The position numbers were made by a program, and so were the translations under genes. Source: Streptomonospora sp. PA3 (GTDB lineage Bacteria > Actinomycetota > Actinomycetes > Streptosporangiales > Streptosporangiaceae). From it: DNA of 64,000 bases. Of this stretch, positions 18,355 to 29,829 are shown one piece after another (position 1 is the stretch's first letter; every line of letters starts with the position of its first letter). The DNA lies in the NCBI RefSeq assembly GCF_009728995.1, contig NZ_VTZW01000020.1, positions 122,201 through 186,200 of the forward strand, read 5' to 3'. The notes under the pieces are model-generated. The model was not told the origin of the DNA and did not search any database. It saw only the letters and a list, made by a program, of their open reading frames with translations.

Positions 18355-18358
<4 letters not shown>
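16709..18358 (+). CDS. MFS efflux transporter, DHA2 (EmrB/QacA) family
   Basis: This 549-residue transporter is predicted to have 14 membrane spans. Motif A appears as GRLGDLFGQRRLF, the antiporter motif C as GPTLGGLLVSAFDWRFIFFVN, and motif D1 near the N-terminus as LDLTIVNIAIPDM. These define drug:H+ antiporters of the DHA2 family. No regulator gene is adjacent; upstream is a family B repeat and the divergent membrane gene. GTG 16709 fits the family start. Its TAG shares the palindrome CTAG with the stop codon of the convergent kamA gene. Confidence 0.9.
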
Positions 18359-19731
<1,373 letters not shown>

Positions 19732-20120
19732 GTGTCTCCTTTCCTGGGGGCGATCGGCCCGCCGTGCGGGGGGAGCAGGGCAGGCGGCGGTCGGGGCGCC
19801 CGCGGTCGGCGGGCTTCCCCGGAGATGAACAGTGCGGTTGTGCACCGGCAAGGACGATCAGCCCAAACCGGCCGGAAAACCGTCATACCCGTACTTCCGT
19901 CCTTCCTACCCACTTTCCCGATAACAACCGCTGAGCAGGTGTTCTTCGCCCCAGCCCGTCCGTACCGCGCCGGCGGGCACTCCTGCGCGTAACCTGAGCC
20001 CCGTACGGTCAGCGGTGCCCGTGGACGGGGCGCCGCCGCCGATGGCGGCGCCCGAGCCGGCGCCCGCGGCGAGGAGGCGGGCCCGGTCCGGGCCGCCGGC
20101 GGAGAACGAGGGGGGTCGGG
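19732..20120. other. Divergent intergenic region, kamA/plsX
   Basis: This 389-bp region contains the upstream sequences of two divergent genes. An AT-richer stretch at about 19860-19930 is the likeliest promoter area for kamA. A TAACCT at about 19991-19996 may be a -10 for plsX. I see no palindromic operator or RNA gene. Confidence 0.4.
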
Positions 20121-21224
20121 GTGAGCACACCCCAGACGGGCGCGCGCGCCGGGGTGAGCGGACCGGTCATCGCCGTGGACGCCATGGGCGGCGACCACGC
20201 TCCGCAGGAGGCGGTGCGCGGCGCCGTCCGGGCCGTGCGCGAACACGGGCTGCGCGTGGTCCTGGTGGGCCGGCGCGCCGAGGTCGCCGCGCTGCTGGCC
20301 GAAGAGGACGCCGTGGGCGCCATGCCGGTGCTGCACGCCGAGGACGCGCTGGCCATGCACGAGGGCGCGCTGGCGAGCTGGCGCCGTCCGCGCTCCAGCG
20401 TGGCGGTGGCCTGCAAGCTCATCCGGCAGGGCGAGGCGAGCGCACTGGTGTCGGCGGGCTCCACCGGCGGCGTGGTGGCCACCTCGACGGTGCGCCTGCG
20501 CACCCAGCCGGGGATCCTGCGACCGGCGCTGGCCGTGGCCCTGCCCACCCGGCCGCGGCCGACCATCCTGCTCGACGCCGGCGCCAACGCCGACGCCAAA
20601 CCGGAGATGATCGTGCAGTTCGCGCACCTGGGCGCGGCCTATGCCCGCAGCGCCTTCGGGGTGGAGCACCCGCGCGTGGCGATGCTCACCATCGGCTCCG
20701 AGCCCGGCAAGGGCAACCGGCTGGCCCGCAAGACCGCGGAGCTGCTGGCGGCGGCGGCCGACCAGGCGCCGCAGGTCTCCCGGCTCGACTTCCGCGGCAA
20801 CGTCGAGGGCCACGACCTGCTCTCCGGTGAGGTGGACGTCGTGGTCACCGACGGTTTCACCGGCAACGTCGCGCTGAAGTCGGTCGAGGGCGCGGTGCGC
20901 TTCACCATGGAGGCGGTGGTCGAGGCGATGACGTCGAGCACCCTGGCCAAGGCCGGATCGCTGCTGCAGCGCAGGCGGCTGCGGGAGCTGCGGGAGCGGC
21001 TGGACAGCGACACCTACGGCGGCGCCGTGCTGCTGGGCCTCAACGGCAGCGTGGTCATCGCCCACGGCGCCAGCCGCGCGCCCGCGATCGAGCGCGCCTG
21101 CCGCCTGGCCCACGACCTGACCGCCGGCGGCATCGGCGAGGAGGTGCGCAGCAGAGTCCAGGCCACCGCCCGCTCGACCTGGCTGTCCCGCCGCAGCCCG
21201 GGCGAGGAGCAGCAGGCGCGGTGA
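20121..21224 (+). CDS. plsX: Phosphate acyltransferase PlsX
   Basis: This 367-residue soluble enzyme converts acyl-ACP to acyl-phosphate for phospholipid synthesis. Diagnostic segments are IAVDAMGGDHAPQEAV at the N-terminus, SAGSTGGVVATSTVRLRT, LDAGANADAKPEM and TDGFTGNVALKS. Position is unusual in that rpmF or fab genes, common plsX neighbours, are absent; argS follows after 120 nt. The GTG start at 20121 follows a G-rich stretch that can serve as a ribosome site. A variable, basic C-terminal tail of about 25 residues extends past the usual end. Confidence 0.93.
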   Translation: MSTPQTGARAGVSGPVIAVDAMGGDHAPQEAVRGAVRAVREHGLRVVLVGRRAEVAALLAEEDAVGAMPVLHAEDALAMHEGALASWRRPRSSVAVACKLIRQGEASALVSAGSTGGVVATSTVRLRTQPGILRPALAVALPTRPRPTILLDAGANADAKPEMIVQFAHLGAAYARSAFGVEHPRVAMLTIGSEPGKGNRLARKTAELLAAAADQAPQVSRLDFRGNVEGHDLLSGEVDVVVTDGFTGNVALKSVEGAVRFTMEAVVEAMTSSTLAKAGSLLQRRRLRELRERLDSDTYGGAVLLGLNGSVVIAHGASRAPAIERACRLAHDLTAGGIGEEVRSRVQATARSTWLSRRSPGEEQQAR

Positions 21225-21332
21225 GGCGTCGCCGGGACGGCCGGGCGGCCGTGCCCGCACCCGGGGTGCTCCGCGCAGCGCCGCCCCTCTTCAGGGCTGT
21301 GGAAACCGAACTCGGGCGGTGCGGCGGCTCGG

Positions 21333-21338
21333 TAGGCT
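21333..21338 (+). promoter_or_regulatory. -10 hexamer of a candidate leaderless mRNA (argS)
   Basis: TAGGCT ends 6 nt before the ATG at 21345. No Shine-Dalgarno sequence is present. Confidence 0.5.
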
Positions 21339-21344
21339 TACGGC

Positions 21345-23078
<1,734 letters not shown>

Positions 23079-23163
23079 CGCAGCATCCGGTGGCCGGCGC
23101 GGGGGCCGCCGGGCCACCTGCGCCGCCCGGCTGACCGGGGCGGCTCGGTAGGCGCCGCCGCCG

Positions 23164-23763
23164 TTAGCCGCCGAAGCCCTCGTAAGGGTCGTCGCCGGGC
23201 AGTTCGTCGGAGTCGCTCCACTCCTGCGTGGCCGAGTCGCCCTCCTCCCACGGCGGTGCACCGGGGGCGGAGTCCCCGTCGGGACGCGAGCCGTGCGGCG
23301 GGCCGCCGGGGAGGTCCCCGTCACCGTCCCAGTCGCGCCACTCCTCGCGGTCGGGCAGCCCGGGCCGACCGTTTTGCCCACCGCCCGCATCGGGCTCGGC
23401 GGTCGCACCGGAGCCGCCGGCGGAGTCGGCGCCTCCGGCACCGGATCCGCCCTGCGGCTGCTCCGGCTTCCCCGCAGGCGCCTCCGAGGGAGCTTGGGCC
23501 GTCGCCGAGATCTCCCCGGCCCCCTCCGCCACGGGCGCGTTCGTGGGGCTCGCGCTGACGCCGCCCGGCGGCGGAGGCGGGTCGTCGGCCTCCACCTCGG
23601 TACCGCCGCCCGACAGCAGCAGCCCCGCGGCCAGCACACCGCCCAGGGCCAGACCGGCGGTCAGGCCGCCGGCCGCGATGAGGCGGCGCCTGCGCAGCCG
23701 CTCCCGCCTGCGCCGAGCGGTCCGGGTGAGAACGGGCTCGGTGTCGGGAGTGTCGCTGCTCAT
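23164..23763 (-). CDS. Single-pass acidic, Gly/Pro-rich secreted or surface protein
   Basis: This is a 199-residue protein of unknown function. The N-terminus is basic (RRRRERLRRRRL), followed by one hydrophobic helix at about residues 28-52 with no obvious signal peptidase site. The rest is a low-complexity, disordered exterior region rich in Gly, Pro, Asp and Glu that ends EGFGG. It is likely anchored in the membrane with the acidic tail outside. The start at ATG 23763 is a compromise: GAGAGG lies about 12 nt upstream, and in-frame starts farther out would add a poorly conserved leader. It is divergent from the YceI gene. Confidence 0.6.
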   Translation of the reverse strand: MSSDTPDTEPVLTRTARRRRERLRRRRLIAAGGLTAGLALGGVLAAGLLLSGGGTEVEADDPPPPPGGVSASPTNAPVAEGAGEISATAQAPSEAPAGKPEQPQGGSGAGGADSAGGSGATAEPDAGGGQNGRPGLPDREEWRDWDGDGDLPGGPPHGSRPDGDSAPGAPPWEEGDSATQEWSDSDELPGDDPYEGFGG

Positions 23764-24159
23764 GCGGATGGCTGACCTCTCGGAGACGGGCGTCCGGGCG
23801 CCGGGTTCCGTAGGGTGCAGGGGTCCCATGGCGCACAGGCTCCACAAGAGTACATCGCGGGCGTTCGCGGCGAATGCGGAGGCGGGGGCCGGATCGGGCC
23901 CTTCCGCAGAGGGGCGCACCGGCGGTGGCGACGTCCTGTCGGCGTGTGAGGAACGCGACATCCGCGGTCGTGAAAGGCGACCGAAAGCGGCCTTTCATCC
24001 GGGACCGATACCCCTTGACCGTCGCGGACCGGGGGCGCGAAACCGCGCGCGGGCGGCGGCGGGGGCGACACCTCCGACCGCCCCACCGGGGACGCGGTGC
24101 GGAACAGCATCGGAACTGGATATTAGCCTGAGAGAGATCCAAACGAGGGGAAAGCAGAC
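23764..24159. other. Divergent intergenic region before the YceI gene
   Basis: This 396-bp region holds the leader of the acidic membrane protein and the yceI promoter area. The last 50 bp are AT-rich, with GATATTAGCC at about 24118 as a possible -10, followed by an AGGGGAAAG ribosome site. If the acidic protein starts farther upstream (23961), half of this region is coding. Confidence 0.35.
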
Positions 24160-24777
24160 ATGAACCCACTCCCATCCGGAGGCTACGACTTCGGTCCCGC
24201 GCCAGGCCACTGGTACCTGGATCCCATCCACTCCTGCCTCATCTTCGTCGCCCGCTATCTGCGCTTCGGCCGTGTGCAGGGCACGTTCAGCGACGCCAAG
24301 GGCGCCGTGATGGTGGCCGAGGACCCCATGCAGTCCAAGGTGGACGTCAGCATCCGCGCCGCCTCGGTCAACACCGGTGTGCAGGCGCGCGACGACCACC
24401 TGCGCTCGCCGGACTTCCTGGACGTGGAGAACCACCCGGAGATCCGGTTCACCAGCACCCGGATCGAGGAGCGCTCCGTGCAGAAGCGCACCTTCTACCT
24501 GCACGGGGACCTCACCGTCCACGGCACCACGCTGCCGATCACCCTGGAGTGCCAGTGGGCGGGGGAAGCCCCCGACTACGCCAACCCCGACGACACCTAC
24601 GGCCACTTCTTCGCCGGGAACACCCAGATCCGCCTCTCCGACTTCGGGGTGGGCGACGGCGGCCCCGTCCCCTGGGGAGGCCGACTGGTCGGCGACGTCG
24701 TCGACATCGTCCTGGAGCTGCGCGTGCAGGACACCGACCCGATCCACTTCCTGCGCCAGATCGGCCACGTCTCCTGA
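24160..24777 (+). CDS. YceI-family lipid-binding protein
   Basis: This 205-residue protein is of the YceI/lipocalin-like fold, which binds isoprenoid or other lipid chains. The family pattern is clear: WYLDPIHSCLIFVARYL at the N-terminus, VSIRAASVNTGVQARDDHLRS in the middle (broken as VNTGVQARDDHLRSPDFLD), and FTSTRI then GDLTVHG repeats. There is no signal peptide, so unlike Gram-negative YceI it is probably cytoplasmic, as commonly seen in actinomycetes. ATG 24160 has a good AGGGGAAAG site. Its ligand and pathway are not evident from the neighbours. Confidence 0.9.
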   Translation: MNPLPSGGYDFGPAPGHWYLDPIHSCLIFVARYLRFGRVQGTFSDAKGAVMVAEDPMQSKVDVSIRAASVNTGVQARDDHLRSPDFLDVENHPEIRFTSTRIEERSVQKRTFYLHGDLTVHGTTLPITLECQWAGEAPDYANPDDTYGHFFAGNTQIRLSDFGVGDGGPVPWGGRLVGDVVDIVLELRVQDTDPIHFLRQIGHVS

Positions 24778-24988
24778 CACCGCGGCGTCGGACGACGCAT
24801 TCCCCTCTCGCGCCGGTCTCCCCGGCCGGCGGCGGCCCCGGGCCGGGCGCAGCAGCCTGCTGAAGGCATAGCGGCAACCCGGACTCGGCCTTAGGTCCAT
24901 CGGGTCCACGGGCGGCGCCAACGCGACGGATCCGCCACCGCGCGCCCGCACCCTCCCGCACCCGCTCCGCACCGGCGGGCGCCCGGGC

Positions 24989-25912
24989 TCAACCGGCGGC
25001 CAGCAGCTCCTCGATCTCGGCGCGCTCGGGCATGGAGGGCGCCGCGCCGTGGCGCTGCACGGAGATCGCGGCGGCGGCCGCGGCGAAGCGCAGCGCCTGC
25101 TCGGGGGACCGGCCCCCGGCTCGGGCGGCCGCGAACGCGCCGCAGAAGGTGTCGCCGGCCGCTGTGGTGTCGACGGCGGCCACGCGGCGCGCCGGCACGT
25201 GGACGGGATCGGTACCGCGGGCGCCGTGGAGCGCACCGTCCTCGCCCAGGGTCACGATCGCCTCGGGCACCGTGCGCAGCAGCGCGGCCAAGGCGCTGCG
25301 CGGGTCGGTCTCGCCGGTGATCGCCGCGGCCTCGTGCTGGTTGGGGACCAGCAGGTCGACGTTGTCCAGCAGGTCGGCGGGCAGCTCGCGCGCGGGCGCC
25401 GGAGTCAGGACGGTCGGCACGCCCGCGGCGCGGCCGGCGCGCGCAGCGGCGGCGACCCCCTCGATCGGCAGCTCCAGCTGCAGCAGCAGGGCGGCGCTGC
25501 CGCGGATCAGCGTCTCGTCGCCCTCCCGCAGCCCGGTGACCTCGCCGTTGGCTCCCGGGACCACGATGATGGAGTTGGCGCCGTCGCCCTCGACCACGAT
25601 GTGGGCCACGCCGGAGGCGCCGCCCACCGTGCGCAGCCCCGAGACCTCGATGCCGCAATCGACGAGGTTGGTGCGCAACTGGGTGCCGAAGGCGTCGTCG
25701 CCGACGGCGCCGAGGAAGGCGACATCGGCGCCCGCACGGGCCGCGGCGACGGCCTGGTTCGCGCCCTTGCCGCCGGGGACCTGGCGGAACCGGGTCCCCG
25801 TCACCGTCTCCCCTCTGCCGGGAGCGGAGCCGACGTAGGCGACCAGGTCCATGTTCACGCTGCCGAAGACCGCGATGCGCGGCGGCGCCGCGGAGGTGCT
25901 GGAGGAGCTCAC
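24989..25912 (-). CDS. rbsK: Ribokinase
   Basis: This 307-residue PfkB-family kinase phosphorylates ribose at O5. Motifs include the N-terminal substrate segment FGSVNMDLVAYV, the PGGKGANQAVAAARAG signature, LTPAPA and the C-terminal catalytic loop DTTAAGDTFCGAFA, whose second Asp is the base. The NxxE-like VPNQHEAAAITG is also present. No ribose transporter or LacI regulator is next to it, so it is a stand-alone salvage gene. It is downstream of exonuclease III on the same strand by 73 nt; co-transcription is possible. Confidence 0.93.
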   Translation of the reverse strand: MSSSSTSAAPPRIAVFGSVNMDLVAYVGSAPGRGETVTGTRFRQVPGGKGANQAVAAARAGADVAFLGAVGDDAFGTQLRTNLVDCGIEVSGLRTVGGASGVAHIVVEGDGANSIIVVPGANGEVTGLREGDETLIRGSAALLLQLELPIEGVAAAARAGRAAGVPTVLTPAPARELPADLLDNVDLLVPNQHEAAAITGETDPRSALAALLRTVPEAIVTLGEDGALHGARGTDPVHVPARRVAAVDTTAAGDTFCGAFAAARAGGRSPEQALRFAAAAAAISVQRHGAAPSMPERAEIEELLAAG

Positions 25913-25985
25913 ACCCCGACCATATCGGCCGGGCCGCGCCCGGATCGGCCTCCCGCCGCGGCCGGCGCGGTGGCGGCCGCGGCGA

Positions 25986-26828
25986 TCACGCCCCGGCCAG
26001 CCCGGCGGAGTCGGCGGCCGCGGACTCCTCTCCGGCGCCGCGGTCGAGGTCGACCATCACCGGCGCGTGGTCGGAGGCGCCCTTGCCCTTGCGCTCCTCG
26101 CGGTCGATGACGGCTCCGGAGACGCGCTCGGCCAGAGCGGGCGAGGCCAGCACGAAGTCGATCCGCATGCCCTTGCGCTTGGGGAACGACAGCTGCTTGT
26201 AGTCCCAGTAGGTGTAGACGCCCGGCCCGGGGGCGAACGGGCGCACCACCTCGGTGAAGCCGGAGTCGACGATGCTGGTGAAGGCGTCGCGCTCGGGCTT
26301 GGTCACGTGGGTCCTGCCCTCGAACTCGGCCATGTCCCACACGTCCTCGTCGCGGGGCGCCACGTTGAAGTCGCCGCACAGCGCGAGCTGGGCGCGGGGA
26401 TCCTCGTCCAGGCACGCGGCGCCGTAGGCGCGCAGGGCCTCCAGCCAGCGCAGCTTGTAGGTGTAGTGGGGGTCGTCGACCTCGCGGCCGTTGGGCACGT
26501 ACAGACTCCACACCCGCACCCCGCCGCAGGTGGCACCCAGCGCGCGGGCCTCGGGCGCCTCCGGATCGCCCCAGCCGGGCTGGCCCGGGAAGCCGATCTG
26601 CACGTCCTGCATGCCGACCCGGGACAGGACGGCGACCCCGTTCCACTGCGAAAGCCCGTGGTGGGCGACCTCATAGCCGAGGTCGGCGAAGAGCTCGGTC
26701 GGGAACTGGTCGTCGCGGCACTTGGTCTCCTGGACGGCGGCGACGTCGACGTCGCTGCGCTGCAGCCACGCGGCGATCCGCTCGCCGCGCGCCCGGACAC
26801 TGTTCACATTCCACGTCGCGATTCGCAC
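25986..26828 (-). CDS. xthA: Exodeoxyribonuclease III (AP endonuclease)
   Basis: This 280-residue Mg-dependent DNA repair nuclease of the EEP fold includes catalytic segments WNVNSVRAR, VQETK, YVPNGR, GDFNVAP, RIDFVLAS and SDHAPVMVDL in the correct order, so it should be active in base excision repair and 3'-end trimming. An acidic C-terminal tail of about 18 residues is not part of the fold. GTG 26828 begins directly at the fold. TAGCCT lies 6 nt upstream, suggesting a leaderless message. Confidence 0.94.
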   Translation of the reverse strand: MRIATWNVNSVRARGERIAAWLQRSDVDVAAVQETKCRDDQFPTELFADLGYEVAHHGLSQWNGVAVLSRVGMQDVQIGFPGQPGWGDPEAPEARALGATCGGVRVWSLYVPNGREVDDPHYTYKLRWLEALRAYGAACLDEDPRAQLALCGDFNVAPRDEDVWDMAEFEGRTHVTKPERDAFTSIVDSGFTEVVRPFAPGPGVYTYWDYKQLSFPKRKGMRIDFVLASPALAERVSGAVIDREERKGKGASDHAPVMVDLDRGAGEESAAADSAGLAGA

Positions 26829-26834
26829 GAGCCC

Positions 26835-26840
26835 AGGCTA
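26835..26840 (-). promoter_or_regulatory. -10 hexamer of a candidate leaderless mRNA (xthA)
   Basis: On the minus strand TAGCCT ends 6 nt before the GTG at 26828. The same hexamer and spacing precede the DUF2530 gene. Confidence 0.5.
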
Positions 26841-26880
26841 ACGCGCGGGTGCGACAGCGCGGCTCGCCTGAACACGCCTA

Positions 26881-26930
26881 AGCGAGGAGGGAAGACGGCG
26901 CGTCGAAGCGCCCCGCGCCCCCGCGGGAAA
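26881..26930 (-). repeat. Repeat family C, copy 2
   Basis: Read on the minus strand it runs from TTTCCCGCGGG through GCGCTTCGACGCGCCGTCTT to CCCTCCTCGCT. The last 19 bp (GCCGTCTTCCCTCCTCGCT) are identical to 55295-55313, and the rest is similar. It lies in the 746-bp divergent region between xthA and the response regulator. Confidence 0.6.
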
Positions 26931-26999
26931 CCCCCCTCCTCTCGCGCTCGGCTCGCGGTGAGTGAAGAGGGGCGGGCGAAGGGTAAGACAAGGCAACGG

Positions 27000-27040
27000 A
27001 AGGGGTCTCGGTGCGGCCGTCCTCCGCACCGAGACCCCTT
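27000..27040. other. Perfect 17-bp hairpin in divergent intergenic DNA
   Basis: The arms 27000-27016 and 27024-27040 are exact reverse complements (core GGGGTCTCGGTGCGG) with a 7-nt loop CCGTCCT. It resembles a strong intrinsic terminator but lies between two divergent genes, 172 nt from the xthA start and over 500 nt from the response regulator. No T-run follows. It may end an unannotated short transcript. The rest of 26829-27574 shows no supported gene. Confidence 0.6.
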
Positions 27041-27574
27041 CGTCGCGCACGGCGCCGCAAGCGGTGCCGTGGACGCCCCGCGGCGTCCGTTTCCCGTCGC
27101 GTGATGGGACGGCCGGGCCGCGCCGCCGGTTCGCCCGATCCGGGCAAAAGATCGGTCAAGACGGCGGCCGTGCCGATCCGCCCGCCGCAGGCGCGGCGCG
27201 GCCGCCCGCCTCGGCGGCACTCCGCCGGCGGTTTCAGCGATTTCCCAGCCTGTGCTCTGCGGCATCCCAGCCCGCTGCGGCATGCTGGCGCCGGGCCGCA
27301 CGGCGACCGCTTGGACGCGACCGGATGCGGCCCGTCGTCTCGCGCCGGCGCGCCCCCGGATCGCCGGCGCGAGACGACGGCGGGGGCGGCGGGCAGGCGC
27401 GCTCCGGCGCCCCCGCCGCGCCATGCGCCCGTGCCCCCGGCGCCGCCGCCTTTTCGACGAGCCCCCGCACGCACACGCGCGCGGGGCTTTCGGTGTGTCC
27501 ACCGTGTCGGCGGCCTGCGGCATCATGGAAGACCAGGCCGGAGGCCGCTCCGGAACCGCTCAGAGGTGGAATGC

Positions 27575-28300
27575 ATGCGCGAGACCGCGACCCGCTCGCA
27601 CGTACTGGTGATCGACGACGAGCCCAACATCCGCGACCTGGTGCAGGCGGCGCTGCGCTTCCACGGTTTCAGCGTGGACAGCGCGGAGACCGGGGACGAG
27701 GGGTTGGCCAAGGTGCGCGACCAGCGCCCCGACCTGATCGTCCTCGACGTGCTGCTGCCCGACGTGAGCGGCTTCGAGGTCTGCCGGCAGCTGCGCGACT
27801 CCGGCGACGAGGTGCCGGTCATCTACCTCACCGCGCGCGACACCCCCTCCGACACCGTCACCGGGCTCTCCTTGGGCGGCGACGACTACGTGACCAAGCC
27901 CTTCTCGGTCGAGGCGCTGGTGGCGCGCGTGCATGCGCTGCTGCGCCGCGCCCGTCGCGACGAGGCGGGCGCGGAGTCCGACCGCAACGAGGAGGGCGTG
28001 CTGCGGGTCGACGACCTGGAGCTCAACGAGCGCACCTGGACGGTGCGGCGGGCGGGCGTGCCCATCGAGCTGTCCCCGACCGAGTTCCGCCTGCTGGCCT
28101 ATCTGATGAGCAACGCCGGGCAGGTGCTGACCCGGGCGCAGCTGCTGGAGAACGTGTGGGGCTGGGACTATGCCGGGCAGTCCCAGATCGTGGAGACCTA
28201 CGTCAGCTATCTGCGCCGCAAGCTCGACCCGCTCGGGCCCGCCCTCATCCACACCCAGCGCGGCGTGGGCTATGCACTGCGGACCCGGGACAGCTCCTAG
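27575..28300 (+). CDS. OmpR/PhoB-family response regulator
   Basis: This 241-residue regulator has an N-terminal receiver (residues 8-120) with the acidic pair DDEP, the phospho-acceptor Asp in LIVLDVLLP and the lysine in VTKPFS. A C-terminal winged-helix DNA-binding domain (residues 145-238) includes SPTEFRLLAYLM and the ETYVSYLRRKLD recognition helix. ATG 27575 has GAGGTGG 6 nt upstream; a longer frame to 27011 is non-coding leader. Its TAG stop directly abuts the sensor kinase ATG, so the pair is one operon. The signal and regulon are unknown. Confidence 0.92.
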   Translation: MRETATRSHVLVIDDEPNIRDLVQAALRFHGFSVDSAETGDEGLAKVRDQRPDLIVLDVLLPDVSGFEVCRQLRDSGDEVPVIYLTARDTPSDTVTGLSLGGDDYVTKPFSVEALVARVHALLRRARRDEAGAESDRNEEGVLRVDDLELNERTWTVRRAGVPIELSPTEFRLLAYLMSNAGQVLTRAQLLENVWGWDYAGQSQIVETYVSYLRRKLDPLGPALIHTQRGVGYALRTRDSS

Positions 28301-29701
28301 ATGACCCAGCGCGGAGGACTGCGCCGCCGGCTGCTCGTGGGGCTGCTGGCGGTGACCGGCACCGGCCTGCTGGTGACCTGTGTCGTGGGGTTTTTGACCC
28401 TGCGCAGTTTCATCACCGAGCGCATCGACGCCCAGCTGCAGCTCACCGCCGAGCGGGCGATGGTGCGGCTGGACAACGACACCCCGCCCGCGGGCGTGGA
28501 CGCCCCGAGCCCGTCCCCCTACTTCGTGGTGCTGCTGGACGACGACACCGGACGCATCAGCCAGGTCTTCGGCGACAGCTACCGCGAGGACGTCGTCCTG
28601 GACCGCATCCGCGCCATCCCGCTGGAGCGGTGGCGCGACTACGGCGCCACCGGGGAGATCTTCGAGCTGACGGGCGTCGATCCGGCCGTGGCGCCCTACC
28701 GCGCGACGGTCCGGCTGCGGACCGACGCCATCATGGTCGCCGGGGTGCCCACGAGCGACCGCGAGCAGTATCCCTGGCAGCTGGTGCTGACCCAGCTGGT
28801 CACCGCCGGGCTGCTGCTGGGCGGCCTGACCCTGGCGGGCCGCTGGCTGATCGGGCGCGGGCTGCAGCCGCTGGACGACATGGCCACCACCGCCAACCGC
28901 ATCAGCATCGGTTCGGACATGTCGGTGCGGATGCCGGGATCGGGCTCACACAGCGAGGCCGGGCGCCTGGCGGCCGCCATCAACACCATGCTGCAGCGCA
29001 TCGAGGACGCCTTCGCGGCCCAGCGCGCCTCGGAGGAGCGGGTGCGGGCGTTCGCGGCCGACGCCTCGCACGAGCTGCGCACCCCGCTCACGACCATCCG
29101 CGGCTACACCGAGCTGTATCGGCAGGGGGCCATCCCGGCCGACGAGCTGCCGGGGGCGATGCGGCGCATCGAGAACGAGTCCGAGCGGATGAGTCGGCTG
29201 GTCGCCGAGCTGCTGGAGCTGGCGCGACTGGACCGCACCGGGTCGCTGCGGCGGGCCGCGACCGACCTCACCGTCGTCGCCGACGAGGCGGTCCGCGACG
29301 CGCGTGCGCTGGAGCCGGAGCGGGAGATCGCGCTGGAGGCGCCCGAGGAGCTGCGGGGCGACGTCGACGAGGCGCGGCTGCGCCAGATACTGGCCAACCT
29401 GCTGGCCAACGTCCGCGAGCACACCCCCGCCCGCACGCGGGTGACCGTCAGGCTCGGCGCCGAGGACGGCAGCGCGGTGCTGCAGGTGGCCGACGACGGC
29501 CCCGGGATGGCTCCCGACGACCTGCGGCGCGCCTTCGACCGGTTCTACCGCGGCACGCGCACCCCGGGCAGCGGAAGCGGCCTGGGCCTGTCCATCGTCC
29601 AGGCCATCGCCGCCGCGCACGGCGGCGGCGTGGACCTGCACTCGGTGCCGGGCGAGGGGACCGCGGTGACCGTGCGCATCCCGCTGCACAGCGAGGACTG
29701 A
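28301..29701 (+). CDS. Membrane sensor histidine kinase
   Basis: This 466-residue kinase is the partner of the preceding regulator. It has a first membrane span at about residues 12-34, an extracytoplasmic sensor of about 110 residues, and a second span near 160-180. A HAMP linker follows, then the phospho-acceptor His in FAADASHELRTPL, an N-box ILANLLANVREHTPA, the G1 box VADDGPGM and the G2 box GSGSGLGLSIV. All catalytic elements are intact. The start codon immediately follows the regulator stop with no gap, implying coupling. Sensor-domain sequence gives no ligand clue. Confidence 0.92.
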   Translation: MTQRGGLRRRLLVGLLAVTGTGLLVTCVVGFLTLRSFITERIDAQLQLTAERAMVRLDNDTPPAGVDAPSPSPYFVVLLDDDTGRISQVFGDSYREDVVLDRIRAIPLERWRDYGATGEIFELTGVDPAVAPYRATVRLRTDAIMVAGVPTSDREQYPWQLVLTQLVTAGLLLGGLTLAGRWLIGRGLQPLDDMATTANRISIGSDMSVRMPGSGSHSEAGRLAAAINTMLQRIEDAFAAQRASEERVRAFAADASHELRTPLTTIRGYTELYRQGAIPADELPGAMRRIENESERMSRLVAELLELARLDRTGSLRRAATDLTVVADEAVRDARALEPEREIALEAPEELRGDVDEARLRQILANLLANVREHTPARTRVTVRLGAEDGSAVLQVADDGPGMAPDDLRRAFDRFYRGTRTPGSGSGLGLSIVQAIAAAHGGGVDLHSVPGEGTAVTVRIPLHSED

Positions 29702-29753
29702 CCCGCCGCACGCCCGCCGCACCGCCCTCGTCGGACGCCATGCTTCACGGCGG

Positions 29754-29767
29754 CTACCCACGGGTAG
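29754..29767. promoter_or_regulatory. Palindrome upstream of the long acyl-CoA dehydrogenase
   Basis: CTACCC-AC-GGGTAG is a perfect 6-2-6 palindrome about 62 nt before the gene start. Its size and position fit a TetR- or GntR-type operator. It is unlike the ACCGAA operator found at other lipid genes in this window. Confidence 0.4.
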
Positions 29768-29829
29768 GAGTGTGAGGCAGGCCATACCAACCCGTGGCGC
29801 GATGCTGTGCTGGTGAGGTGATCCGAGAC

